A DNA stretch of 64,000 bases from a candidate division WOR-1 bacterium RIFOXYB2_FULL_46_45 (GTDB lineage Bacteria; Margulisbacteria; WOR-1; XYC2-FULL-46-14), in contig MEUE01000003.1 of NCBI GenBank assembly GCA_001771585.1, positions 310,001 through 374,000 of the forward strand, read 5' to 3'. How positions within the stretch are numbered: the first letter of the stretch is position 1; every line of letters begins with the position of its first letter. Below are positions 1 to 8,072 of this stretch, piece by piece. The notes beneath the pieces were generated by a model. The model did not search any database. It was not told the DNA's origin and saw nothing but the letters and a program-made list of their open reading frames with translations. Position numbers and translations under genes: made by a program.

Positions 1-245
1 TAAACAACCCTAATTCCGCTGTTGGCACCCCTACCCTTTAGGGCTCTACAAGCAAATTTTTTAACTTTCACAATTTCATGCGGCACATTGAGGTTGCTGA
101 TTGAAAAACTAATCGGCGGCGCGGCGGAAGGGGCAACAGATAATACTTTCTTTAATACTTCCAGATCTTCCGGCAAGCTTCGGAAACGCTTTTTTGATAG
201 CCGTTCCAACTCTTTTTCAAACTCGGGTAAATATTCAAAGTCCAC
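1..245 (-). CDS. RelE/ParE-like toxin, C-terminus cut by window edge
   Basis: Reading on the minus strand from GTG at 245 gives 81 codons without a stop before the window ends. The stretch FACRALKGRG followed by SGIRVVY resembles the core of RelE/HigB-type mRNA-interferase toxins, which have a basic Cys-Arg-x-Leu-Lys-Gly segment and a central Arg-Val-Tyr strand. The start overlaps the stop of the upstream antitoxin gene, and a GAAGAGG ribosome-binding site lies 6 nt before it; another GTG at 251 is possible. Antitoxin-first order with overlap suggests translational coupling. Assignment as a ribosome-dependent RNase is by family resemblance only, and the catalytic C-terminus is outside the window. 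Confidence 0.7.
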   Translation of the reverse strand, partial: MDFEYLPEFEKELERLSKKRFRSLPEDLEVLKKVLSVAPSAAPPISFSISNLNVPHEIVKVKKFACRALKGRGANSGIRVV

Positions 246-1038
246 TGCCACCCTCTTCAGGATAGCTCCTAACTGAATAGGCCGGCGTGCGATAAAAAAC
301 TAGCTCGTAATCAATTACGTCCTTATCCTTTGTTGCCTTCCAGGGAAGATCCTCGTGTGAATAATTACTTATTTCTTTGGCATTTTTATCAGAATGAGCC
401 ATTATAACCCTATCGATTACCTCTTTTTCGCTGGCTTTCAATTGGCTTAAATCCGCCTTTACAAGTGGAATATATCTTTTTTGGGAATAAGGCCCATATT
501 TATCCCTAATTATTCTTATTTCTCCCTTATCTTCCATTTGGTCAATAATTTTTACAAATTCAATGGGAGTTGGACCATATTTATTTTTAATATATTTCGC
601 TCCGGTCAACAGTTCCTCATAAGTTTCATAATAATTAAAATCAATAAAATAAAGCAGTTTATAAAGCACGGTTTCCCCAATATTGGGCTTCCCCGCACAA
701 CGTTCCAATAAATACAATAACACCTGTTTAAATTTTCCCAAGTTAAGCTTTGGGACAGAAATACGCATGCTTTGTTTTCGCAAACGATCATCCTCTTTTG
801 GCAGGGCAACTTCCAATTCTTCTTCTAACCCTAAAATATAATCGGTTGAAACCTTAAATGCTTCGGAGAAAGCCGCTAATTCTAGACTAGAAACTCCTCT
901 TTCGTTATTTTCTATTTGGGAAATTGCCGTACGAGAAATATCAAGAATTTTTGCAATCTCTTCCTGAGACAATCCGGCCTTTTCTCTTAATGTTTTTAAT
1001 CGAGCCGCAATCGCTTTCTGATTAATTTCATGATCCAT
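235..1038 (-). CDS. Xre-HTH/Panacea (DUF4065) antitoxin
   Basis: This 267-residue protein has an N-terminal Xre-type helix-turn-helix (about residues 8-65, core GLSQEEIAKILDISRTAISQ). A C-terminal Panacea/DUF4065 domain (about 105-240) shows KLLYFIDFNYYE and KYGPTPIEF. Panacea domains are known as promiscuous antitoxin modules that pair with many toxin types, while the HTH gives autoregulation. The overlapping downstream gene is RelE-like, so this is probably a bicistronic type II toxin-antitoxin pair. The start ATG at 1038 follows a GGGGAGGG ribosome-binding site and a near-consensus promoter that is overlapped by an inverted repeat, the expected operator. An extended middle linker (70-105) joins the two domains. 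Confidence 0.85.
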   Translation of the reverse strand: MDHEINQKAIAARLKTLREKAGLSQEEIAKILDISRTAISQIENNERGVSSLELAAFSEAFKVSTDYILGLEEELEVALPKEDDRLRKQSMRISVPKLNLGKFKQVLLYLLERCAGKPNIGETVLYKLLYFIDFNYYETYEELLTGAKYIKNKYGPTPIEFVKIIDQMEDKGEIRIIRDKYGPYSQKRYIPLVKADLSQLKASEKEVIDRVIMAHSDKNAKEISNYSHEDLPWKATKDKDVIDYELVFYRTPAYSVRSYPEEGGSGL

Positions 1039-1061
1039 AATGCCCTCCCCAAAACAAAAGC

Positions 1062-1112
1062 ATTGTAGCAGATGTTCGATATTCTGTCAATAGATATATC
1101 GAATATCGAACA
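1062..1112 (-). promoter_or_regulatory. Promoter and inverted-repeat operator of the TA operon
   Basis: On the minus strand, TTGACA (1090-1085) and TACAAT (1067-1062) are separated by exactly 17 nt, a near-ideal sigma-70-type promoter. A perfect 12-bp inverted repeat, TGTTCGATATTC at 1073-1084 and its complement at 1101-1112, has one arm in the spacer and the other just upstream of the -35 box. A repressor bound to both arms would cover the -35 element. This fits autoregulation by the Xre-Panacea antitoxin encoded immediately downstream. Confidence 0.8.
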
Positions 1113-1133
1113 ATAAAACTTGCGTCAGTAGCT

Positions 1134-1640
1134 TTATCTACGCACCGTTGCATAAATCCCCACCGCAACCGCCGCCCCGGTTAGCACCTTATACCAATTA
1201 TCCTCCCACCAATCCGGCTTTTGGCTGATGTTAACGGAAACGATGTCGCCATGCTGGACAGGGGCGGCAGGGCGACCGAGGTAGGCACGCGCTTCATCTA
1301 CCGATTCGGCTTTCTTGACGTCCCAGACGTTCTTTTTGATATCATGCTGGATAACATAAATCGGCCGGGGAGTTAGGAAAACGACCACTTGAGCATTCGC
1401 GATATACTTTGAAAAGGCAGATTTGAGGTTGTTGTTGAATTCCTTCAACGTCTGTCCTTGCGCTTCTACTCTGCCCAGAAACGGCAGAGAGATGGTGCCG
1501 TCGGGGGCGATGGTTTGTTTGGTGTCGAGATCTTTTTTGCCGAGGACTTTGACTTCTAATGTGTCGCCGGGGGCGAGCAGGTATTCACCCGCTAATGACA
1601 AATTAAGGATAATTAAAAATATGCAGATTGATTTTTTCAT
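1134..1640 (-). CDS. Polysaccharide-export (Wza-type) domain protein
   Basis: The 168-residue protein starts with a signal peptide (MKKSICIFLIILNLSLAGEYL) and then a polysaccharide-export domain. Visible motifs are YLLAPGDTLEVKVLG and the strand-turn QTIAPDGTISLPFLG, followed by the typical TLKEFNNNLKSAFSKYI helix. This domain is found at the base of Wza-like outer-membrane channels. The protein is much shorter than Wza (about 380 residues): it lacks the SLBB repeats and ends in a hydrophobic helix plus Arg-Arg. ATG at 1640 was chosen because GGAGGT lies 7 nt upstream. No other export genes are adjacent, so substrate and partner are unknown. Confidence 0.7.
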   Translation of the reverse strand: MKKSICIFLIILNLSLAGEYLLAPGDTLEVKVLGKKDLDTKQTIAPDGTISLPFLGRVEAQGQTLKEFNNNLKSAFSKYIANAQVVVFLTPRPIYVIQHDIKKNVWDVKKAESVDEARAYLGRPAAPVQHGDIVSVNISQKPDWWEDNWYKVLTGAAVAVGIYATVRR

Positions 1641-1660
1641 GATTAGCACCTCCGCTCAAA

Positions 1661-1723
1661 TTATTTCGGTAATTTAACGGTTATTTCGGCAATGCCTTAA
1701 TAATCGTATCATAATCGTATCAT
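1661..1723. repeat. Short direct repeats upstream of the export-domain gene
   Basis: Two 13-nt copies of TTATTTCGG(T/C)AAT start at 1661 and 1681, exactly 20 nt apart. Next to them, an 11-nt unit AATCGTATCAT is tandemly duplicated (1702-1712 and 1713-1723); the second copy overlaps the stop codon of the ATPase-like gene. The position upstream of the minus-strand export gene would suit a regulator site, but no clear -35/-10 pair was found. Confidence 0.4.
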
Positions 1724-2946
1724 TGAAAAAGGACATAATAAGTGCCTCTCCCTTTGCCAACCTTTTTGCATATTTTTTTGACAACGAGCGAAGCTAAATC
1801 CCTTGCTGCTGTAATCTTAGTTGTCGCATTTATCTCCTGATATTCTCTATTGAAGATTTTTCCTTTTTCTCGAATATAATTTAATGTCTTTTTTTGCCTC
1901 TCGTTTAATCCCGGCATTGGTTCTTCTTTTTCGATTTTGTTTAAGTCTGCGCCGAATAATGTCACAATAACGGTTCCTCCCACATCATCAAACACCGGCA
2001 TTTTGGGTTTGAGGGGGTGATCTTTAACTGCATCATGAATCCGGTTAATGCCATCGCCGATTGCTTCGATATATTTGACTCGGTTAAGCACCTTCACCAA
2101 AGTTGGATTGCGGGATGACTGCTTGTTGATCATATTTTTTGGCGTAATCCCTTCCGGCAAACCGCCCGGGCTGCTGTATTCAATCCTCCCCTTGAACATC
2201 TTGATTATAATCCTGCTGCCGGAAATAAAATAATCGCGATGCGCGACCGCATTGACTATCAGCTCACGGATGGCATACAGAGGATATTCGGGGACTTCTT
2301 CGCGTGGGATTTTACCGGGAACCAGGTGGGAAGATATCTGAATGTGCTCTTTGATATACTCATCCGCCTTATCAATGAGATCAAATAAGTTGCCGTAAAA
2401 ATCCTTGATGTCCAGATAACGGTCGGCAATGTTTTCTCCCGGGTATCTGACAATCGTAACCTGATTCTGCGGAATAAATTTATCAGGCTCTTTACCGAAT
2501 AATAACATCCCGCTGTTTAAGACCCTGCTGTTCCTGACACAACCTAGCCCCTCCAGCAGTTTTTGATCAGATGATGAAACATCTTTCCCTGAAATATCCT
2601 TATAAACAGATTTAAACCATTTAACCTTAGGCCAATCGATATCCTTTAGTTTGGCCCCGGCACACTCTTCCTTATCATACCGGATGTCTGTCCTGCTTCT
2701 TTTGATCAATAACCGCTCATACTCATTGCGGCTCATCGGTTTGGTGTTTTTGCCGACACGGATAAACGCCCGCCCCTGATAGAGGTGGGGCTTGTCATGG
2801 CTTTCGTTTACCCTGATGACGATGATATGCTTGGCGCCAATCACCGCCGAAGTTATTTCAGGGTATATTTTAGGATCAGAATTGTCTATAATAATATCCG
2901 TTACCCGCTCATCAGAAGAGAAGCGCGAAACGGGCGCGTATTGCAC
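1720..2946 (-). CDS. AlbA/Schlafen-type ATP-binding regulator, N-terminally truncated
   Basis: This 408-residue product matches the AlbA_2 (Schlafen-like)/ATP-binding transcriptional-regulator family. It has the end of an AlbA_2 fold (YPEITSAVIGAKHIIVIRV, then FIRVGKNTKPMSRNEYERLL), a GHKL-like ATPase middle (AIRELIVNAVAHRDY; EYSSPGGLPEGI; AIGDGINRI) and a C-terminal winged-helix segment. Full-length members begin about 60-70 residues earlier with an ESxxxEFK-type motif, which is missing here. The start is a GTG preceded by GGAGGG, overlapping the end of a KilA-N remnant in another frame. A deletion probably fused two genes, and a shortened protein could still be made. Function is unknown. 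Confidence 0.7.
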   Translation of the reverse strand: MQYAPVSRFSSDERVTDIIIDNSDPKIYPEITSAVIGAKHIIVIRVNESHDKPHLYQGRAFIRVGKNTKPMSRNEYERLLIKRSRTDIRYDKEECAGAKLKDIDWPKVKWFKSVYKDISGKDVSSSDQKLLEGLGCVRNSRVLNSGMLLFGKEPDKFIPQNQVTIVRYPGENIADRYLDIKDFYGNLFDLIDKADEYIKEHIQISSHLVPGKIPREEVPEYPLYAIRELIVNAVAHRDYFISGSRIIIKMFKGRIEYSSPGGLPEGITPKNMINKQSSRNPTLVKVLNRVKYIEAIGDGINRIHDAVKDHPLKPKMPVFDDVGGTVIVTLFGADLNKIEKEEPMPGLNERQKKTLNYIREKGKIFNREYQEINATTKITAARDLASLVVKKICKKVGKGRGTYYVLFQ

Positions 2947-3602
2947 TTTCCCTCCAACTTTTTTATTTGCCTACTTTCGGTAAGCAGTCTCATCTGTTGA
3001 ATGGCAATTTTATTGAGCTTTATTAATCTTGCCCCTTGCGAAAGCCCCTCACTGATGAATAATGCGTTCAGATTTTTAAGGTTTGAAAGGCATACCAGCT
3101 GTGATACCTCGGCATAATCTCTGATATTACCCTTATTTCCCGCATTTTTAGCACGCCAATCGGAAGCCGTCATGCCAAATAAAGCCATGTTCAAGACATC
3201 AGCTTCCGAGGCATAAATATTGTTTGTTTGCGCATTCGTCAGTTCTTTGGGAATCAGATTTTCTTTTATGGCATCAGTATGTATGCGGTAGTTTATTTTA
3301 GAAAGGGTCCGCTGCAAATTCCATTCTAATTTCAAACGACTGCTTTCATCTTCTTTTAACCGCTGAAATTCTTTAATAAGATATATTTTAAACTCCGGGC
3401 TAATCCACATGCCGAATTCAAAAGCAATATCCTTGTGGGCATATGTTCCTCCGTATCGTCCAGCTGTCGCTTTTAATCCAATAGCATTGGTTTTTTCTAC
3501 CCACTCTTTAACGCTGATTTTATAGTTGTTCAAGCCCACCTGGCTTTTAATTATGGCGAATTCGCCATAATTAAAATCGGGACCATTTTCATATTTAGGA
3601 CT
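2901..3602 (-). pseudogene. KilA-N/RhuM-like DNA-binding protein remnant
   Basis: The frame encodes a KilA-N-family body with highly typical segments: KISVKEWVEKTNAIG, GRYGGTYAHKDIAFEFG and WISPEFKIYLIKEFQRL, ending near LLTESRQIKKLEG. Family members carry about 60-80 more residues at the N-terminus. Here the frame can be followed upstream through PDFNYGEFAIIKSQ to an in-frame TGA at 3603-3605, with no good start; the first start-like codon is GTG at 3539. The last residues (from about GKCNTRPF) run out of frame into the neighbouring ATPase gene. I read it as broken at both ends. Such proteins are common in phages and accessory DNA. Confidence 0.65.
3545..3576. repeat. 32-bp perfect palindrome in the KilA-N remnant
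   Basis: The left arm TTTTAATTATGGCGAA (3545-3560) is followed directly by its exact reverse complement (3561-3576). It lies in the part of the KilA-N frame that encodes FNYGEFAIIK, so it is partly constrained by coding. The core GGCGAATTCGCC resembles the centre of the in-gene palindromes at 34527, 55319 and 61632. Confidence 0.85.
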
Positions 3603-3652
3603 TCAAATTTATTCAGGCGGGCATCGTTGCCGTAACCGAAAGACGATTTGCG

Positions 3653-4159
3653 TTAGGCAACCTTAAACCCGATTGCGCTCGGCTTCACACTGGTCAACTC
3701 CCTGATAACCTTAACCACCACTTGAATATCCTTCTCATTCTTTAAAGTTTTATTTTCTAACTCCTTTAACTTCTTCGAAACCTCGATATGGCTGGAAAGG
3801 ATCCGATTTAAGCGGACAAAGGCCCTCATTATGGCAATATTGACCAGAATTGCTCTTTCGCTTTTAAGTACACTAGATAACATGGCTATTCCTTCTTGGG
3901 TAAATACATATGGCAAGTATTTTGAATGCCGGCCTCTTTTTAAGGTTCCAGATTGGAACCTTAAAGAATCGTACTCATCTTTTGTCAATTGGAACATAAA
4001 ATCAAGAGGAAACCTCTTTATATTTCTTCTAACCGCCTTATTTAGATTTTTAGTTAAAACCTCATAAAGCTCCGCCAGATCCCGATCCAACATCACTTTT
4101 TGGCCCCTGATCAAATAGATTTTGTTCTCCACTCTTTCTATCGGTATCAAAGTATTCAT
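3653..4159 (-). CDS. ORF6N domain protein
   Basis: The 168-residue protein begins with the ORF6N domain: IPIERVENKIYLIRGQKVML, DRDLAELYEV, NIKRFPLDFMFQLT, LPYVFTQEGIAMLSSVL. ORF6N is a phage-type DNA-binding/antirepressor domain. The C-terminal half is a charged helical region (about 120-160). ATG at 4159 is preferred over upstream starts because AGGGGGCG lies about 8 nt before it and the domain starts there. Its TAA stop lies inside a GCCTAAC heptamer; a similar heptamer follows the rsgA gene. It is probably a relic of phage or mobile DNA together with the KilA-N remnant next door. No target is known. Confidence 0.8.
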   Translation of the reverse strand: MNTLIPIERVENKIYLIRGQKVMLDRDLAELYEVLTKNLNKAVRRNIKRFPLDFMFQLTKDEYDSLRFQSGTLKRGRHSKYLPYVFTQEGIAMLSSVLKSERAILVNIAIMRAFVRLNRILSSHIEVSKKLKELENKTLKNEKDIQVVVKVIRELTSVKPSAIGFKVA

Positions 4160-4305
4160 CTTTATCGCCCCCTTGCCCATTACCCAGCAATTTTGGCGCC
4201 TGTTTTGGGGATGGGAAAATGGTTTATCGGTTACGATTGAACGTATCGGTATTCGTCTTTCGTTAGGCGGAAGAGAGGTGCGAAACGATGCCACTTGATC
4301 TCGAC

Positions 4306-5301
4306 TTACCGCTTCTTCTTATACTTAATCCCAGTATTAACCATCTTCCCAAAAGAGCGGTCTTTGCGGCGTTTATCGAGCCGGGTCATAGAATAAAAAT
4401 CGGATTCTTTCTTGAGCTTTAAATAATTCTCATACTTATCCCGATCCAATTCCCCCGCTTCAACCGCGGCAAGAACGGCACAGCCCGGTTCATGCAGATG
4501 AGAACAATCCGGAAAACGGCATTCTTTTGCCAACCCGGTAATCTTAGAAAAAACAACCCCAATCCCCTCCCCACTCTCCACAAGCCCAACCTCCCTCATC
4601 CCCGGATTATCAATAATCGAACTGCCGTTCTCCAAAACAAAAAGCTCCCGATGCGCCGTTGTGTGCTTCCCCTTGCTGGTGCTAAAACTGATCTCTTTGG
4701 TCTCCAGCACATTCTTCCCCAAAAGTTTATTTATAATAGAGGACTTCCCCACCCCGGATGATCCAAGAAGACAATAGGTCTTTTGTCCCGCGATCTTATC
4801 GGCTAAATCTTTAAACTTATTATCATCCAGCGTGCTGACGACAATAACATCAGTATCTTTAAAACGGTCTTTAACCTCGGAAATCTTTTGATTGAGCTTT
4901 TCTTCGGAAATCAGATCGGCCTTATTCAATACAATGGCCGGCTTTATTCTGCCGGAAAGAGCCAGAGCTAAATATCTCTCGATGCGGTTTAAATTATAAT
5001 CGCGGTCAACCGCCTGGACAATAAAGGCAACATCAATATTTGCGGCAATAATCTGCGGCTCGTCTTTTCCGGCGGCCTTTCTCTGAATTAAGGTCTTTCG
5101 CGGTTCAATCCCATTGATTATGGCAAGGTCATCATCCAGGGTTGAGATATTTACCCGATCCCCCACGGCCGGATAATCGGCCGCGGATACTGCGTCATGC
5201 ATCATCTTTCCAGAAATCTCGGCCCAGTACTCTTTTTTATCGGTCTTGACCCGGTATTTTCCCCGGTAGCGGGCAACCACCCGGGCAGTAGAAGTATCCA
5301 T
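4306..5301 (-). CDS. rsgA: Ribosome small-subunit-dependent GTPase A
   Basis: RsgA (YjeQ) is a circularly permuted GTPase that helps late maturation of the 30S ribosomal subunit. The 331-residue protein has an N-terminal OB-fold (1-70), then the permuted G motifs in the expected order: NKAD (G4), GSSGVGKSS (G1, P-loop), a Thr-containing switch, and DNPGMRE (G3). A C-terminal zinc-binding segment follows, with Cys and His ligands in CRFPDCSHLHEPGC. The tail is very basic (KKKR). A GGAGG site precedes ATG 5301. It stands alone between accessory DNA and a small envelope protein gene. Confidence 0.96.
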   Translation of the reverse strand: MDTSTARVVARYRGKYRVKTDKKEYWAEISGKMMHDAVSAADYPAVGDRVNISTLDDDLAIINGIEPRKTLIQRKAAGKDEPQIIAANIDVAFIVQAVDRDYNLNRIERYLALALSGRIKPAIVLNKADLISEEKLNQKISEVKDRFKDTDVIVVSTLDDNKFKDLADKIAGQKTYCLLGSSGVGKSSIINKLLGKNVLETKEISFSTSKGKHTTAHRELFVLENGSSIIDNPGMREVGLVESGEGIGVVFSKITGLAKECRFPDCSHLHEPGCAVLAAVEAGELDRDKYENYLKLKKESDFYSMTRLDKRRKDRSFGKMVNTGIKYKKKR

Positions 5302-5418
5302 CTTTTAACGCCTCCGACTCAAAAGCAATATCAAAAAAGAAAGAAGTGTATTTTGCACCCGAACAACAACTTTTCTGTCACGGGGTATAGTGTCCAAAAG
5401 GATTAATCGGTCTAAATA

Positions 5419-5832
5419 TTAAAATTTATACCCGGCTTGGAGCTGAATACCGCCGGAGCCAGCGACATCGACACCAGCTTCGAAAAAGAGCGGTTCAACA
5501 TCAAAAGGCCGGTCAAAGATTAATGAGACGGAAACCCCCGCATCGGAATTATTATTGCCAAACTTGCCGACCAGGCCGAGACCAAACGCCATCGGATACC
5601 GGCCGGAAATGTTTTGCAGGTGGAATTTTCCGCCAAAGAACAAGATGAGCGGGCGGCTGCCCGTGGCGGCCTCGGCACCAAACCTGATCCCGACATTTTT
5701 GTTCATGTTTTCATCCGCCATCAAACCCACCGCCAGACCACCCCGCACCCCGCCGATCACCGCTGGCTGTAAGGCCCAAACTGAAGAAGACAAAAGCAGA
5801 AAAAAAACAATCAACAAGCTAATAATTTTCAT
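5419..5832 (-). CDS. Secreted protein, probable small outer-membrane beta-barrel
   Basis: The 137-residue protein has a clear signal peptide (hydrophobic 4-20, cleavage near SSVWA-LQ). The mature part alternates Gly-rich and aromatic/aliphatic segments (GVRGGLAVGL, MAFGLGLVGKFG, AGSGGIQLQAGYKF) and ends in Phe, the usual outer-membrane insertion signal. A barrel-like strand pattern is therefore likely. No family was recognised. AAGGAGGGGG precedes the start. It is not linked to an obvious operon. Confidence 0.6.
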   Translation of the reverse strand: MKIISLLIVFFLLLSSSVWALQPAVIGGVRGGLAVGLMADENMNKNVGIRFGAEAATGSRPLILFFGGKFHLQNISGRYPMAFGLGLVGKFGNNNSDAGVSVSLIFDRPFDVEPLFFEAGVDVAGSGGIQLQAGYKF

Positions 5833-5964
5833 TTTTATTTCCCCCTCCTTTAATTATTCCGGCGTAATCTTAAACCAATCGGCAGCAATTGTAAAGCGAT
5901 TTTTTTGCGGCCGACTCGTACTCGTAGAACAGAAGATTTGCAATTAAAATTATAGCATGTAATC

Positions 5965-5993
5965 TTGCTTCGTCCCCGTCCTCATGCTACAAT
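5965..5993 (+). promoter_or_regulatory. Promoter for a leaderless small gene
   Basis: TTGCTT (5965-5970), a 17-nt spacer and TACAAT (5988-5993) lie directly upstream of an ATG at 6000, with only six bases between the -10 box and the start codon. Transcription would begin at or next to the ATG, and no Shine-Dalgarno sequence is present. Confidence 0.6.
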
Positions 5994-5999
5994 CTCCCC

Positions 6000-6179
6000 A
6001 TGAATTTAGGCGGCTTGGTTGTACCTCTTGGGATCATCACTTATTTTCTGGTTTTGCTCACGATCCTCTCCGGACTTTTGCATTTTAAATTGAATTATCA
6101 CAAGACCCTGGCCGCGCTGACAATTCTCTTCGCCTCCCTGCACGCCGGACTGATCATCTACTTTAAATTTTTCAGGTAG
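6000..6179 (+). CDS. Small two-helix membrane protein
   Basis: ATG at 6000 opens a 59-codon frame. It encodes two hydrophobic helices (about residues 5-27 and 36-55) separated by a short polar loop HFKLNYHK, ending FKFFR. Evidence that it is real: a promoter sits at the spacing expected for a leaderless mRNA, the frame fills the gap between two minus-strand genes, and the hydrophobic pattern is coherent. No family recognised. Confidence 0.5.
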   Translation: MNLGGLVVPLGIITYFLVLLTILSGLLHFKLNYHKTLAALTILFASLHAGLIIYFKFFR

Positions 6180-6198
6180 GCCCGCGGTTTATCTTTTT

Positions 6199-7998
6199 CT
6201 ACGGCTTGGATTTATCAAGAAGATCAAGCTCGTTTACCAGCGCCGTCAGATCGCTGTAGCCCAGATCGATTGTTTGCTGTTTCTGATGCAGCGCAATCTG
6301 CAGTTTTTGCACGTCGAGCCCCCTCCCATCAACCGTCGCGTCCACCAGACGGCGGTTGATCTCTTCAAGGACCGTTTCTTCTTCGTCAATATGCTTTTCA
6401 ACCTTGGCAATTTTTTCGTGCAAAGCCTTGTGCTTTTTGTTGTACTCCGCTTCAAGCGCCGCTTGTTTCTTTCTGTCCGAATTATCCTTCTTGCCGCTTT
6501 TTTTGCCGCTTGATTCGCCACCCCAGCCGATCCGGTCCAAAAAGTCCTGATAGGTCCCGTCAAAAACAAAAACCCTGTCTTCGTTAAAAACAATCAGCTT
6601 GTTGGCCAGATGATGGAGGAACATTTCGCTGTGGGTCACAATAATAACCGCCCCGGAAAACTCGTCAAGGGCGGAAATCATGGAATCACAGGACTCAACA
6701 TCCAAATGATTGGTCGGTTCGTCCAAAAGCAGCAGGTTGGTCGGGGAAAGAAGGATTTTACCAAGGGAGACGCGGCTTTTTTCCCCGCCGGAAAGGACGG
6801 AGATCTTTTTTAGGGCCAGGTCGCCGGAAAACATCATCAGGCCGCAGGTCTTGCGGATCTCCGTGTAACTTAGGTCCGGCCGCAGATTGGAAAACTCCTG
6901 TTCTATGGTAAGCTTGGGATGCAGGCGCTCGATATTGGTCTGTCCAAAATAACCGATGCGGCAATTGTCATGAGAAGCGATTTCTCCGCTTAGCGGCGCA
7001 AGCTCCTTGGCCAGCAAACGCAGCAGGGTCGATTTGCCTTTGCCGTTTTTTCCGATAACACAGATGCGGTCTTTTTTTCCGACATCAAAAGAAAGCTTGT
7101 CGATTAAAACACGTTCGGGAGTATAGCCAAAAGTTACCTCTTTTACCCTCATTAAATTTTGAGAGTGGAACTCTACCGAGTTAAACCTAAAGCCCAAATC
7201 GGCAATCTTTACCAGCTCTTGCTTTTTTCCCATTTTTTCAAGCGCCTTCACCCTTGACTGGACCAGGCTGGCACGAGCCGCGGAAGCGCGGAAACGGTTA
7301 ATAAATTCGGTCACTTCCTTGCGCTTCTTTTGTTCTTTGGTCCGGGTCTTTTCATAAACTTCTTCTTCCACCGCGATCTGTTCGAAAAGCTTGATCGTAT
7401 CCCCCTCGATTTTTTTCATCTTTTGCCGATGGATCGCCAAGGTATGAGTTGTAATGCTGTTCATAAAATCCCGGTCATGGGTAATGATCATCAGCTCATT
7501 GCTCCAGCGTTGTAAAAAACCCCTCAACCAGCGGATCGAGATGATATCCAGATAATTGGTCGGCTCATCAAGCAGTAAAAGATGGGGATCCGCCAGCAAG
7601 ACCTTGGCCAGGTTTAGGCGGACCTGAAAACCGCCTGAAAATTCCAGCGGAGATTTATAAAACTCGGCTTCGCTAAAACCGAGGCCGCTTAAAATTTTTT
7701 CGGCTTTCCAGACCTGGTCTTTCTCATCGTTTTTTAGCCCCAGACAGGCTTCGGCTAGCACGGTTCCTTCCGTAAAATTAAGGTGCTGTTTAAGATAGCC
7801 GACCGTATAGTTTTTGGGCAAAACAATCCGCCCGCAATCGGGCTCAATTTCACCCATAATAAGCTTAAAAAGCGTGGTTTTCCCCGAACCGTTGCGGCCA
7901 ACCAACCCGATCCGTTCACCACTGTGGACCGTCAAGCTGATATCATCAAGCAGGGTCTGCGCGCCAAAGGATAAAGAGACATTATTTATTTGCAGCAT
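6199..7998 (-). CDS. ABC-F family ATPase
   Basis: A 599-residue protein with two ABC ATPase domains on one chain and no membrane segment, the hallmark of ABC-F ribosome-associated factors. Domain 1 (1-240) shows GLVGRNGSGKTT (Walker A), a signature in the FSGGFQVRLNLAK form and LLLLDEPTNYLD (Walker B). Domain 2 (290-500) shows VIGKNGKGKSTLL, LSGGEKSRVSLGK and LLLLDEPTNHLD. A charged interdomain linker (about 210-280) and a C-terminal coiled coil (about 515-595) match the Uup/YdiF-like groups. The minus-strand TATAAT at 8009-8004 is only five bases before ATG 7998, so the mRNA is probably leaderless. Confidence 0.93.
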   Translation of the reverse strand: MLQINNVSLSFGAQTLLDDISLTVHSGERIGLVGRNGSGKTTLFKLIMGEIEPDCGRIVLPKNYTVGYLKQHLNFTEGTVLAEACLGLKNDEKDQVWKAEKILSGLGFSEAEFYKSPLEFSGGFQVRLNLAKVLLADPHLLLLDEPTNYLDIISIRWLRGFLQRWSNELMIITHDRDFMNSITTHTLAIHRQKMKKIEGDTIKLFEQIAVEEEVYEKTRTKEQKKRKEVTEFINRFRASAARASLVQSRVKALEKMGKKQELVKIADLGFRFNSVEFHSQNLMRVKEVTFGYTPERVLIDKLSFDVGKKDRICVIGKNGKGKSTLLRLLAKELAPLSGEIASHDNCRIGYFGQTNIERLHPKLTIEQEFSNLRPDLSYTEIRKTCGLMMFSGDLALKKISVLSGGEKSRVSLGKILLSPTNLLLLDEPTNHLDVESCDSMISALDEFSGAVIIVTHSEMFLHHLANKLIVFNEDRVFVFDGTYQDFLDRIGWGGESSGKKSGKKDNSDRKKQAALEAEYNKKHKALHEKIAKVEKHIDEEETVLEEINRRLVDATVDGRGLDVQKLQIALHQKQQTIDLGYSDLTALVNELDLLDKSKP

Positions 7999-8024
7999 GT
8001 TAAATTATAACAGATTCTACGCGC

Positions 8025-8053
8025 TTGCATAATAAATATTATAAATATATAAT
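8025..8053 (+). promoter_or_regulatory. Promoter of the orphan histidine kinase
   Basis: TTGCAT (8025-8030), a 17-nt spacer and a perfect TATAAT (8048-8053). The -10 box overlaps an ATG at 8052, so that codon cannot be the start if this promoter is used; the next in-frame ATG is at 8073, about 13 nt after the predicted transcript start. The ABC-F promoter lies back to back on the other strand. Confidence 0.6.
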
Positions 8054-8072
8054 GAGCCATCAGACAGAAAGC

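Noticed and set aside
3635-4270. GCCTAAC heptamers after rsgA and at the ORF6N stop, like integron attC ends (RYYYAAC/GTTRRRY).
   Set aside because: No matching GTTRRRY partner at proper distance, no integrase, and seven-base degenerate motifs arise by chance. The two flanks share only short pieces.
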